In this document: piece after piece, positions 26,009 to 32,613 of the stretch
Layout of the letters: the number at the start of each line of letters is the position of its first letter
Position numbering within the stretch: the stretch's first letter is position 1
Assembly (NCBI GenBank): GCA_024402635.1
Contig: JAKSTJ010000029.1
Coordinates: 1 to 32,753 of the forward strand
Length of the DNA stretch: 32,753 nt
Reading direction: 5' to 3'
From: Treponema sp.
GTDB taxonomy: Bacteria > Spirochaetota > Spirochaetia > Treponematales > Treponemataceae
Notes under the pieces: generated by a model
The model's database searches: none
Seen by the model: only the letters and a program-made list of their open reading frames with translations
What the model was told of the DNA's origin: nothing
Made by a program: the position numbers and the translations under genes

Positions 26009-26125
26009 GGAATTATAGAAAAACTGTTAAAAGATGGTTATACAAAAATTTACATTTGCGAATATTTAAATGTTAGTAATGGAACTCTTTATAAATATTT
26101 AAAACAAATGAATATTCCATATTAA
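26009..26125 (+). pseudogene. Helix-turn-helix remnant, invertase/resolvase-like C-terminus
   Basis: A 38-codon open frame ends in TAA at 26123 and has no ATG, GTG or TTG start. It reads GIIEKLLKDGYTKIYICEYL, then NVSNGTLYKYLKQMNIPY. This is a good helix-turn-helix: a first helix, a Lys-Ile-Cys turn and a GTLYKYL recognition helix, resembling the DNA-binding tail of serine recombinases (which end in TLYRYL-type helices). Upstream the frame stays open for a while, but across an A9 run and without recombinase sequence. I take it as the leftover 3' end of a lost recombinase or transposase gene. It lies 40 bases upstream of the OLD-family gene. Confidence 0.6.
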
Positions 26126-26153
26126 ATATTTTTAAACTTTTTGAATTTTGACT

Positions 26154-26159
26154 TATAAT
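26154..26159 (+). promoter_or_regulatory. -10 box of the OLD-family gene (leaderless type)
   Basis: A perfect TATAAT ends 6 bases before the ATG at 26166, without a Shine-Dalgarno sequence. The -35 is weak (TTTAAA at 26131-26136, 17-base spacer). Confidence 0.45.
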
Positions 26160-26165
26160 TAATTT

Positions 26166-27695
26166 ATGATTCAACAAGAAATAAAAGTTAAAATTCCTTT
26201 TTTATGGGGAAAAGCAGTTTTTAAGAAATCTACCTGGAACCAGATTAATCTTATAGTTGGACCAAATGGTTCTGGTAAAACTCTTCTTGCACAGGCAATA
26301 TTATCTCAATTTAATAACAAAGGATACAAAACTGAATTTATAAAAACTGACAGAACTTCTCTTGAAAATGAAATTTTACTTCTAAAAAACAATGAATATA
26401 TCCGTTCAAAGGTTGAATCCATATTATCCAACATGTTTAGCAAATCTGTAACTTTTATTGAAGATATAGATAAATCATTAATACCAATTGTTAAAAACAA
26501 AGCATGGAATGTGGAATACATGCTACAAGAAGCAGAATGCCACGGTTTAAAGGAAATAATTAAACTTCTTGTAAATCTTTATGATACGTCCAAGAATTTT
26601 CTTGTTTTTGATGAACCTGAATTGCACCTTCACCCACAATTTCAAATGTTTTTTATAAATGAAATAAGAAGAGAAATGAATTTAAATCCCAACCGAATTA
26701 TTTTTCTTATTACTCATTCACCTTTTTTTATTGATTTAAAAATTCCTGAAGATTTACTTGGTGTAATTGTCTGCCACCTAAACAGAATTCCTTCACATAT
26801 TGAACATTTTTCAGAAAATGATGAATCGCTTTTACGTCGTTTTCTTCCCCGGTTTAATACTTACCATAAACAGTTTTTCTTTTCTGATAACCAGATTTTT
26901 GTTGAAGGTTATACAGACCAGCAATTGTTTTCAAGCTTACTTTCCTTTCTTTCTGATGATTATAAAACTGCGGGAACCAGTATTATAGATGTGGGTGGAA
27001 AAGATGAACTTGGAGTTTTCTTTAAAGTATGTTCACTTTTAGGTACAAACAGCCGAATTATTACTGATTTAGATTCTCTTTTTTCAGGAAAATTGAGAGA
27101 TGTTATCTGTGAAGATGAAAGATGTGTTTTGTGGCTGGAAAAGCAGGAAGAAAAACAAAAAGATTTTTATAATAAAATATTTACTGCTAAAGAACTTAAC
27201 CATAAAATTACATTAGAAAAATTAATTTATAAATTAGAACAAAGTCTTATTGAAATAGGACAGGAACTTACAAAAACTGAATTACAGAAAAATGCTAAAA
27301 TACAATTTTTACTGGAAAAATTAGATTATTTAAAGAAAAAGCATGAAAATCCAGAAGCTGTTGATACATATAAAACGGTTATTTACCAGGGAATAATTAA
27401 ACAGGAAAATGAATTACAGGAAATTCTTCCTGCTTCCTGTATATTAAAAATTAATAATATAAAAATAATTTCTTCATTAATCTTTGCCGCAGCAGAAGCA
27501 ACCAGAGTCTACATTCTGCACAAAGGCTGTATTGAACATTATTATTGCCAGTCTAATATTTTATATATGCCTGTTTCTGGAAAAGATAAATTATTTCATA
27601 TAGAAAATGATCATATATTATCTTCTTCTGCAAAGACAATAAAAAAAGATTACAAAGATTTAATTTCTTTATTAAAAAAAGCAATTAATAATTAG
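26166..27695 (+). CDS. OLD-family ATPase/Toprim nuclease
   Basis: The 509-residue protein joins an ABC-like AAA ATPase to a Toprim nuclease domain. ATPase motifs are Walker A GPNGSGKT (32-39), a CHGLKEIIKLLVNLY segment in the signature region (125-139), Walker B FLVFDEPELHLHPQ (145-158) and the ITHSP motif with His184. Toprim motifs are FVEGYTD (Glu247, Asp251), the glycine turn VGGKDE (276-281) and ITDLDSLF (Asp301, Asp303), which bind metal. A charged, probably coiled-coil insert spans about 320-420 before the last Toprim part. OLD proteins nick or degrade DNA and several act in phage defence, alone or with partners (for example GajA with the helicase GajB). No helicase or partner is next to this gene, so a solitary role or an orphan is likely. 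A recombinase-like HTH remnant precedes it and a terminator follows it. Confidence 0.9.
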   Translation: MIQQEIKVKIPFLWGKAVFKKSTWNQINLIVGPNGSGKTLLAQAILSQFNNKGYKTEFIKTDRTSLENEILLLKNNEYIRSKVESILSNMFSKSVTFIEDIDKSLIPIVKNKAWNVEYMLQEAECHGLKEIIKLLVNLYDTSKNFLVFDEPELHLHPQFQMFFINEIRREMNLNPNRIIFLITHSPFFIDLKIPEDLLGVIVCHLNRIPSHIEHFSENDESLLRRFLPRFNTYHKQFFFSDNQIFVEGYTDQQLFSSLLSFLSDDYKTAGTSIIDVGGKDELGVFFKVCSLLGTNSRIITDLDSLFSGKLRDVICEDERCVLWLEKQEEKQKDFYNKIFTAKELNHKITLEKLIYKLEQSLIEIGQELTKTELQKNAKIQFLLEKLDYLKKKHENPEAVDTYKTVIYQGIIKQENELQEILPASCILKINNIKIISSLIFAAAEATRVYILHKGCIEHYYCQSNILYMPVSGKDKLFHIENDHILSSSAKTIKKDYKDLISLLKKAINN

Positions 27696-27790
27696 ATTGC
27701 AAACTATAATCTGCCTGTAATTTACCAGATTTTTTGTAAATGTGTAATAAATATTTTTTTTGAAAAGTTTTAATTTTAAATTTTAAAACA

Positions 27791-27822
27791 AAAAAACCGC
27801 TGAATAAATCCAGCGGTTTTTT
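27791..27822. terminator. Bidirectional intrinsic terminator
   Basis: A 12-bp perfect stem, AAAAAACCGCTG (27791-27802) and CAGCGGTTTTTT (27811-27822), encloses an 8-base loop, with T runs on both strands. It serves the convergent OLD-family and porin genes. Confidence 0.93.
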
Positions 27823-27847
27823 TATCTAATTTAAGTTAGACTATAAA

Positions 27848-28846
27848 TTAGAATGCAACTTTGAATGTTACAGGAACAGATACTCCGTATGTATTAGCAG
27901 AGAAGTCCATGTCACACTGTAACATAGCTTCTACTTCACATCCACCCATGTTTGTTACACAACCAAGTGTAGCACCGAGTTTTCCATCCATAACTTCGTG
28001 TCCGAGGATCTGGAGGTATGGTGTGTAGTCACCAAGAGCATATTCAGCTTTAGCAGCGAAACCATAAGAGAATGTTGCATCTGGAGCACCATATTTGTGT
28101 CCGTAAGCTACCATGTTTGTTAATCTTAAAGCAAGACCGTCAGCAGCATACTGTCCACCGATCTGTCCACCAACTTCCTGGAATGACATATCACCGTTTA
28201 ATGAAACGAATGCATCACCGTAGAAACCTGTCTGCTGCCATGGCATGTGATCATAAGCAGCACCGATTACTAAAGCTCCACTCATCCATCCACCAACACC
28301 GTAAGCGTTGATTGCAGCACCTTTAGAAACAAATGCCTGAACGTTTCCAGCATCACCAAGACCGTATGTAGCAGCTAACCAGAAGTCACCTACAATATCA
28401 TATCCTGAGTTGTTGAAGTCAAGAAGTGCATTGTTAGCAGAGAGGAATTCGAGTCCTAAGTCACCAATGTTATAGTTTACTTTGATACCATTAACATTTT
28501 CTAATTTAACTGACTGTGCCCACCAAGCGAATGTACCTTTTTCGATTGTTCCAACTGTGTTGTTTCCAACTGTTACTTTTAAGTTTTCAATTGGAGAGAA
28601 CCAGAGAGAAATTCCATACAATGTAGCATCTACATCTGAAACGTGAATTTCAGCACCTGCTGCATCGAGGTTTCCTGTTAATTTGAAGAATGTGTTATTA
28701 TCATCCCATCCTGAAGATTCTGGAGATGTTAATACAGCTTTGTTTGCATACAAGTTTGTTCCTACTTTGAACTGTGCAGCAACATCAGCTGCGAATACAG
28801 ATGTTGCCAATGCAGCAACAGCCAAAATACTTACGATTTTTTTCAT
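27848..28846 (-). CDS. Porin-like outer membrane protein
   Basis: The 332-residue protein has a clear signal peptide (MKKIVSILAVAALATSVFAA, cleavage near 20). The mature part is rich in Gly, Ala and alternating hydrophobic residues, consistent with amphipathic beta strands, and it ends in FKVAF with the aromatic last residue typical of outer membrane barrels. No lipobox is present. It is likely a channel or other abundant treponemal outer membrane protein; the family cannot be named from motifs. Base composition and codon choice are visibly more GC-rich and uniform than in neighbouring genes, and it has the strongest Shine-Dalgarno sequence in the window (AAAGGAGGA, 10 bases from the ATG), a near-consensus promoter and a stable 5' hairpin. 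All this points to high expression. Confidence 0.8.
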   Translation of the reverse strand: MKKIVSILAVAALATSVFAADVAAQFKVGTNLYANKAVLTSPESSGWDDNNTFFKLTGNLDAAGAEIHVSDVDATLYGISLWFSPIENLKVTVGNNTVGTIEKGTFAWWAQSVKLENVNGIKVNYNIGDLGLEFLSANNALLDFNNSGYDIVGDFWLAATYGLGDAGNVQAFVSKGAAINAYGVGGWMSGALVIGAAYDHMPWQQTGFYGDAFVSLNGDMSFQEVGGQIGGQYAADGLALRLTNMVAYGHKYGAPDATFSYGFAAKAEYALGDYTPYLQILGHEVMDGKLGATLGCVTNMGGCEVEAMLQCDMDFSANTYGVSVPVTFKVAF

Positions 28847-28877
28847 TTAAAAAAATCCTCCTTTTTTTATATAAGAC

Positions 28878-28906
28878 TCACACAAACCAACGGTTTTAGC
28901 GTGTGA
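28878..28906 (-). promoter_or_regulatory. 5' untranslated hairpin of the porin mRNA
   Basis: Outer arms TCACAC and GTGTGA and inner arms AAACC and GGTTT form a two-part hairpin with a short asymmetric bulge. It would lie about 8 bases from the predicted transcript start and end about 31 bases before the ATG, leaving the ribosome-binding site free. Such 5' hairpins often protect abundant mRNAs from decay. Confidence 0.6.
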
Positions 28907-28920
28907 CCCTTGTATTAATA

Positions 28921-28949
28921 ATACTAACACGACCATTTTTAGAAGTCAA
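28921..28949 (-). promoter_or_regulatory. Porin gene promoter
   Basis: On the minus strand TTGACT (28949-28944) and TAGTAT (28926-28921) are exactly 17 bases apart, giving a transcript start near 28914 and a leader of about 68 bases. Confidence 0.75.
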
Positions 28950-28965
28950 ACTTTTTTTTAATTTT

Positions 28966-28995
28966 TTTGTAACTTTTTACAAATGACAATATAAC
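28966..28995 (+). promoter_or_regulatory. Divergent plus-strand promoter overlapping a perfect inverted repeat
   Basis: TTGTAA (28967-28972) and TATAAC (28990-28995) are 17 bases apart and would start a transcript near 29002, upstream of the structured element. The -35 lies in the inverted repeat TTTGTAA, CTTT, TTACAAA (28966-28983). This repeat sits 16 bases upstream of the porin -35 on the other strand, so a regulator bound there could affect both directions. Confidence 0.45.
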
Positions 28996-29025
28996 TCTAA
29001 CTGTCAATTTGTATAGAAAAAGAAG

Positions 29026-29101
29026 AAACGGGGCCCGGTATGGAATGGTGGGTACCAGTCCGTAAGGACCGGCCGTTAGGCAAGCCATGGAACACCGGTT
29101 T
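29026..29101 (+). ncRNA. Candidate structured RNA of unknown family
   Basis: A GC-rich block of about 75 bases stands out in AT-rich intergenic DNA. Its ends pair: AAAC (29026-29029) plus CGGT (29036-29039) with ACCGGTTT (29094-29101), with GGGGCC bulged. An internal helix pairs AATGG-like 29045-29048 with CCAT 29085-29088. A 7-step hairpin (29055-29061 with 29066-29072, one A-C mismatch) is capped by GTAA, a GNRA tetraloop. I could not match it to SRP RNA, tmRNA, 6S, RNase P RNA, a T-box or a riboswitch I know. A plus-strand promoter lies about 25 bases upstream; no terminator follows before the next gene, so it may be a leader element of the 29160 gene or a separate RNA. The strand is not certain, since a palindromic helix reads both ways. 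Confidence 0.5.
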
Positions 29102-29123
29102 AAAAATGAATGGTATTTCATAA

Positions 29124-29152
29124 TTGAAGGAATTGCCCTGAATCTTTATAAT
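29124..29152 (+). promoter_or_regulatory. Promoter of the 134-residue protein gene (leaderless type)
   Basis: TTGAAG (29124-29129) and a perfect TATAAT (29147-29152) are spaced by 17 bases, and the ATG starts 7 bases after the -10. There is no Shine-Dalgarno sequence. This is the best-formed of the leaderless-type promoters in the window. Confidence 0.7.
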
Positions 29153-29159
29153 AGAAAAT

Positions 29160-29564
29160 ATGACTGATATTTCTAAATTTATTGCAGACGTTCAGAGAAT
29201 TGTAAAACATGACCGTCAGAACAACAGTGGAAAAGTAAACTTTGACAGAATTTCCCGGGATTTGAAAAGTTTATTTTGCAGAATGAGCAGTTGTCCTGGA
29301 AGTTTACCTGGTGCTGTTTATTATTATTGGGAAAGTGAATATATTTCTGTTTCTATTGAACCTGAAAACGAACCTACTGAAGCTAATTTGAATAAACTTG
29401 CCGGAATGCTGGCTTTTTTAAATGGTTCTGATGAATATGATGATTTTATTTCTAGTGATGACTGGAATGAAATAAGTGCCCTTGTTGGTGATGAATCTGA
29501 AGATTTACCTATTGATGTACTTCAGGATTTAATGAAGGTTCTGGTTTCTAAAAGCGCATATTAA
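29160..29564 (+). CDS. Uncharacterised small acidic protein upstream of a PflX-like gene
   Basis: I do not recognise the 134-residue product. It has no signal peptide or membrane helix, begins with a helical basic part (FIADVQRIVKHDRQNN), has an aromatic middle (AVYYYWESEYISVSIEPEN) and ends acidic (about 95-125, DEYDDFISSDDWNEISALVG). It looks cytoplasmic and globular. The stop is followed by one base and then the ATG of the PflX-like radical SAM gene, which has no ribosome-binding site of its own, so the second gene probably depends on translation of this one. A structured element and two promoters lie upstream. Confidence 0.78.
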   Translation: MTDISKFIADVQRIVKHDRQNNSGKVNFDRISRDLKSLFCRMSSCPGSLPGAVYYYWESEYISVSIEPENEPTEANLNKLAGMLAFLNGSDEYDDFISSDDWNEISALVGDESEDLPIDVLQDLMKVLVSKSAY

Positions 29565-29565
29565 T

Positions 29566-30585
29566 ATGAATATTCAGGATTTTTACAGTAAGTGCATTCA
29601 GTGTCCAAGAAAATGCGGCGTTAATCGTAAAACTGAATCTGGGTTTTGTAAAGAACCGGAAGATTTAAGAATTGCTTTTGCGGGACTGCATTATGGGGAA
29701 GAACCTTTAATTACAGTTTTTGGTGGAAGCGGAACAATTTTTTTTACGGGCTGTACTTTAAGATGTGCATTTTGTCAGAATTATCAGATTTCGCAAAACG
29801 GAATGGGAAAGATTGTTTCTATTGAAGAATTTGCTGAAATTTGTCTTAAACTGCAGAATGCCGGAGCGGAAAATATAAATCTTGTTACTGGAAGTCATCA
29901 TATTCCAAAAATTGCTGAAGGTATAAAGGCGGCAAAAAAAGCGGGAGTTACAATTCCCTTTTGCTGGAATTCTTCGGGATATGAAACTGTAGAAATGCTG
30001 GAACTTTTAAAGGGGCTGGTTACTATCTGGCTGCCGGATTTGAAAACCTTGAATTCTGATTTTTCTAAAAAACTTTTTGGGGCCCCGGACTATGGTGAAG
30101 CTGCAATTAAAGCTATTGAATGGATGATTGAAAATAATCCTCTTGAAATTGAAGAAATTCCCTGTCCTGAAAATGAAAGACAAGTTGAATGGGCAGAACC
30201 GGGAGAACCTAGAGAAAAAATGACAAGTGGTGTAATAATCCGTCATCTTTTTATGCCTGGTCATTTTGAAGATACGGCAGAAGTTTTGCAATGGTATAAA
30301 GAAAAAGGTGATGGAAAGGCAATTCTTTCTTTAATGAATCAGTATACTCCTGTTAAGTTTGAAGAAGATGAAAATAAAACTGTTCAGCGAAAAAAGGCTT
30401 TGGAAAATATTGAAAATCGTCTTGTAAATCAGCAGGAATTTAATGATCTTCAGGATTTACTGGAAGTTTATGATTTTGATTTTCTTTACTATCAGGAATT
30501 AACAGACGATACCAGCTGGCTTCCGGATTTTAGACGACCTCAACCTTTTAGTAACAGTCTTGCTAAACCGGTCTGGCACTGGTAA
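29566..30585 (+). CDS. PflX-like radical SAM protein (pyruvate formate-lyase activase homologue)
   Basis: The 339-residue radical SAM protein has the motif GCTLRCAFCQNYQIS, a canonical CX3CX2C near residues 64-71. Before it lies a Cys-rich N-terminus CIQCPRKCGVNR with a further Cys in GFCKEP, as in the COG1313 (PflX) group. Other family landmarks are VTGSHHIPKI, WNSSGYE, WLPDLKT and VIIRHLFMPGH. PflX proteins resemble glycyl-radical enzyme activases, but their substrates are not established, and no glycyl-radical enzyme gene is next to this one. The gene starts one base after the stop of the 134-residue gene and lacks a Shine-Dalgarno sequence. The C-terminus (DFRRPQPFSNSLAKPVWHW) is typical of this group. 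Confidence 0.88.
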   Translation: MNIQDFYSKCIQCPRKCGVNRKTESGFCKEPEDLRIAFAGLHYGEEPLITVFGGSGTIFFTGCTLRCAFCQNYQISQNGMGKIVSIEEFAEICLKLQNAGAENINLVTGSHHIPKIAEGIKAAKKAGVTIPFCWNSSGYETVEMLELLKGLVTIWLPDLKTLNSDFSKKLFGAPDYGEAAIKAIEWMIENNPLEIEEIPCPENERQVEWAEPGEPREKMTSGVIIRHLFMPGHFEDTAEVLQWYKEKGDGKAILSLMNQYTPVKFEEDENKTVQRKKALENIENRLVNQQEFNDLQDLLEVYDFDFLYYQELTDDTSWLPDFRRPQPFSNSLAKPVWHW

Positions 30586-30648
30586 TATCTTACGGCCAGA
30601 AAAAAGGGTGTTTTTCTTAAAATTCTTTTCTATTATTTATCTTCCTAT

Positions 30649-30657
30649 GGTATACTA
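30649..30657 (+). promoter_or_regulatory. malQ: Extended -10 promoter of malQ (leaderless type)
   Basis: TGGTATACT forms an extended -10 (TGnTATACT) ending 6 bases before the ATG at 30664, with no Shine-Dalgarno sequence. No convincing -35 is seen. Confidence 0.5.
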
Positions 30658-30663
30658 TTTTAT

Positions 30664-32613
30664 ATGTCTGACATTAAGAAATTAACTGGTCTTGCTGTTC
30701 CTCTTGGAGCTTTATATACAAAAGAAAACAATGTTATAGGCGAATATGAAGATTTAATTCCATTTGCTGAATTCTGTAAAAACAGTGGTATTGGAATAAT
30801 TCAGCTTTTGCCGGTAAATGATACAGGAACTCAAAGTTCACCTTATTCAGGGCTTTCTGCTTTTGCACTTCATACAATTTATATAAGATTAAAATCAATT
30901 GAAGGCTTTGAAACTTTATATAATTCTGATTCTAAATTCAAAAACGATTACGACGCTTTTTTTAAGGCAAATAAATATTGCAGCCGTTATGATTATGATG
31001 AAATTTTAAATTCCAAGAATTATTTTTTACGTACAATTTACAATCAGACTGACATTGCAAAAAATGGTAAAGCGGATAAAGAACTGTCTGAATGGATTAA
31101 AAAAAATCCATGGGTTGAAACTTATTCGGTTTATAAAAATCTGAAATGGAAATATATGCAGGCCAGTTGGAAAAGCTGGGAAAAAAATGATCAGAAAAAA
31201 TCTGCAGAAGAAATAAAAGAATTGTGGGATTCGGAAGAATTAAAAACTGACCACTTGTTTTATGCCTGGTGCCAGATGATTGCAGACCAGCAGTTTAGTA
31301 AGGCTGTTACTGCGGTTCATAAAGCGGGAATTCTTTTAAAAGGTGATATGCCTATTTTAATGAATGAAGATTCCTGTGATGCATGGGCTTTTCCTGAATA
31401 TTTTAATCAGAACTTAAGAGCAGGTTCTCCTCAGGATGAAGAAAATCCTAATGGACAAAACTGGGGATTTCCTACCTACAACTGGAAAAATCTTAAAAAT
31501 GATGATTACTACTGGTGGAAAAACCGTCTTAAATGCGCAGAAAAATATTATGATGCATACCGTTTAGATCATATTCTTGGATTTTACAGAATATGGGCAA
31601 TTCCTTCTGAAGACTGTAATGCATTAAACGGCCATACTGAGCCTTATGCTTTTATAAAAAAAGATGAACTTTATGAATATGGTTTTGATGATGACAGAAT
31701 CAGATGGTTGAGTACTCCTCACATTCCAACTGGAATTATTGAAGATATTACCTGGAATCATGAAGCAGCTGTAAAAATTCTTGAACTTTTGTGCAATAGA
31801 ATTGGTAATGAAGAATTGTGGCTTTTTAGTGATAAAGTAAAAGGCAGTCAGCAGATTTGGGATACAGATTTTAAAGATTTGTGTACAGAAGATGCAGCTT
31901 ACAGAATTAAAGAAAAACTGGTGGAATACTGGTCTAATAAAACATTAATTGAAGTTGCAAAAAATAAATATGTTCCAATGTGGACTTATAACCGTTCAAC
32001 TGCATGGGGAACATTAAACGAAAAAGAATCCTCGGTTTTAACAGAATTGTTTGAAGAATTAAACAAAAAGAATGAAAAACTTTGGGCAAAACAGGCTGAT
32101 GAAATTTTTACAGCACTAACCTCTTGTGTAAAAATGATTCCTTGTGGAGAAGATTTGGGAGTTGGAATAAAATGTGTTCCTGAAATAATGGAAAAACATA
32201 ATATTCTTGGTCTCAGAGTTGTACGATGGTGTCGCTATTGGGAAAAACCTGAACAGCCATATGTGGATTTTAAAGACTACACTCCTCTTTCAGTTTGTAC
32301 AACTTCTGTTCATGATTCAAGTACAATCAGAGAATGGTGGACTAGTGAAAATCCTGAAGAAAATTTTACTCCATCAATTGCTGAAAAAACATTAAAAAAA
32401 TGTGCAAAGGCTGCCAGTGTATGGTTTATTCCTCCGCTGCAGGACCTTTTGTACATGAATAAAAAATACTGGCTGAAGAATGCTGAAGATGAACGTATAA
32501 ATGTTCCTGGTTCTGTTAATAAGTTTAACTGGACCTATAGAATTCCGGTTGCCATTGAAGATTTAATCAATGATGAAAAATTGATTATGAAAATAAAAAA
32601 ACTGTCATCCTGA
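30664..32613 (+). CDS. malQ: 4-alpha-glucanotransferase (GH77)
   Basis: The 649-residue cytoplasmic enzyme belongs to GH77: it cuts alpha-1,4-glucan and transfers the fragment to another sugar chain, used in maltodextrin and glycogen metabolism. Catalytic features are the nucleophile Asp in YRLDHILGFYRIW, the acid/base Glu in PCGEDLGVG and the transition-state Asp in SVHDSSTIREWW. The start region LAVPLGALYTKEN and QLLPVNDTGTQSSPYSG is typical. It is longer than the compact bacterial MalQ (about 500 residues), mainly through insertions in the barrel. The last two residues and the stop codon (TCA TCC TGA) come from a dispersed palindrome copy, so the original end may have been altered. The mRNA appears leaderless. 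Confidence 0.94.
   Translation: MSDIKKLTGLAVPLGALYTKENNVIGEYEDLIPFAEFCKNSGIGIIQLLPVNDTGTQSSPYSGLSAFALHTIYIRLKSIEGFETLYNSDSKFKNDYDAFFKANKYCSRYDYDEILNSKNYFLRTIYNQTDIAKNGKADKELSEWIKKNPWVETYSVYKNLKWKYMQASWKSWEKNDQKKSAEEIKELWDSEELKTDHLFYAWCQMIADQQFSKAVTAVHKAGILLKGDMPILMNEDSCDAWAFPEYFNQNLRAGSPQDEENPNGQNWGFPTYNWKNLKNDDYYWWKNRLKCAEKYYDAYRLDHILGFYRIWAIPSEDCNALNGHTEPYAFIKKDELYEYGFDDDRIRWLSTPHIPTGIIEDITWNHEAAVKILELLCNRIGNEELWLFSDKVKGSQQIWDTDFKDLCTEDAAYRIKEKLVEYWSNKTLIEVAKNKYVPMWTYNRSTAWGTLNEKESSVLTELFEELNKKNEKLWAKQADEIFTALTSCVKMIPCGEDLGVGIKCVPEIMEKHNILGLRVVRWCRYWEKPEQPYVDFKDYTPLSVCTTSVHDSSTIREWWTSENPEENFTPSIAEKTLKKCAKAASVWFIPPLQDLLYMNKKYWLKNAEDERINVPGSVNKFNWTYRIPVAIEDLINDEKLIMKIKKLSS

Noticed and set aside
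26166..27695. Gabija system
   Set aside because: Only the GajA-like type of protein is present; no UvrD-like helicase gene follows, since a terminator and the porin gene come next.
29070..29085. Integron attC site, because GTTAGGC fits the GTTRRRY core
   Set aside because: No matching RYYYAAC core at a suitable distance and no cassette array or integrase is seen.
29026..29101. SRP 4.5S RNA, because of GTCCGTAAGGA resembling the SRP tetraloop helix
   Set aside because: The highly conserved AGCAG side of the internal loop is missing and the helix is paired through where that loop should be.
28939..29121. 60-residue minus-strand reading frame over the structured element
   Set aside because: It spans the RNA candidate and both divergent promoters, and has no recognisable protein features.
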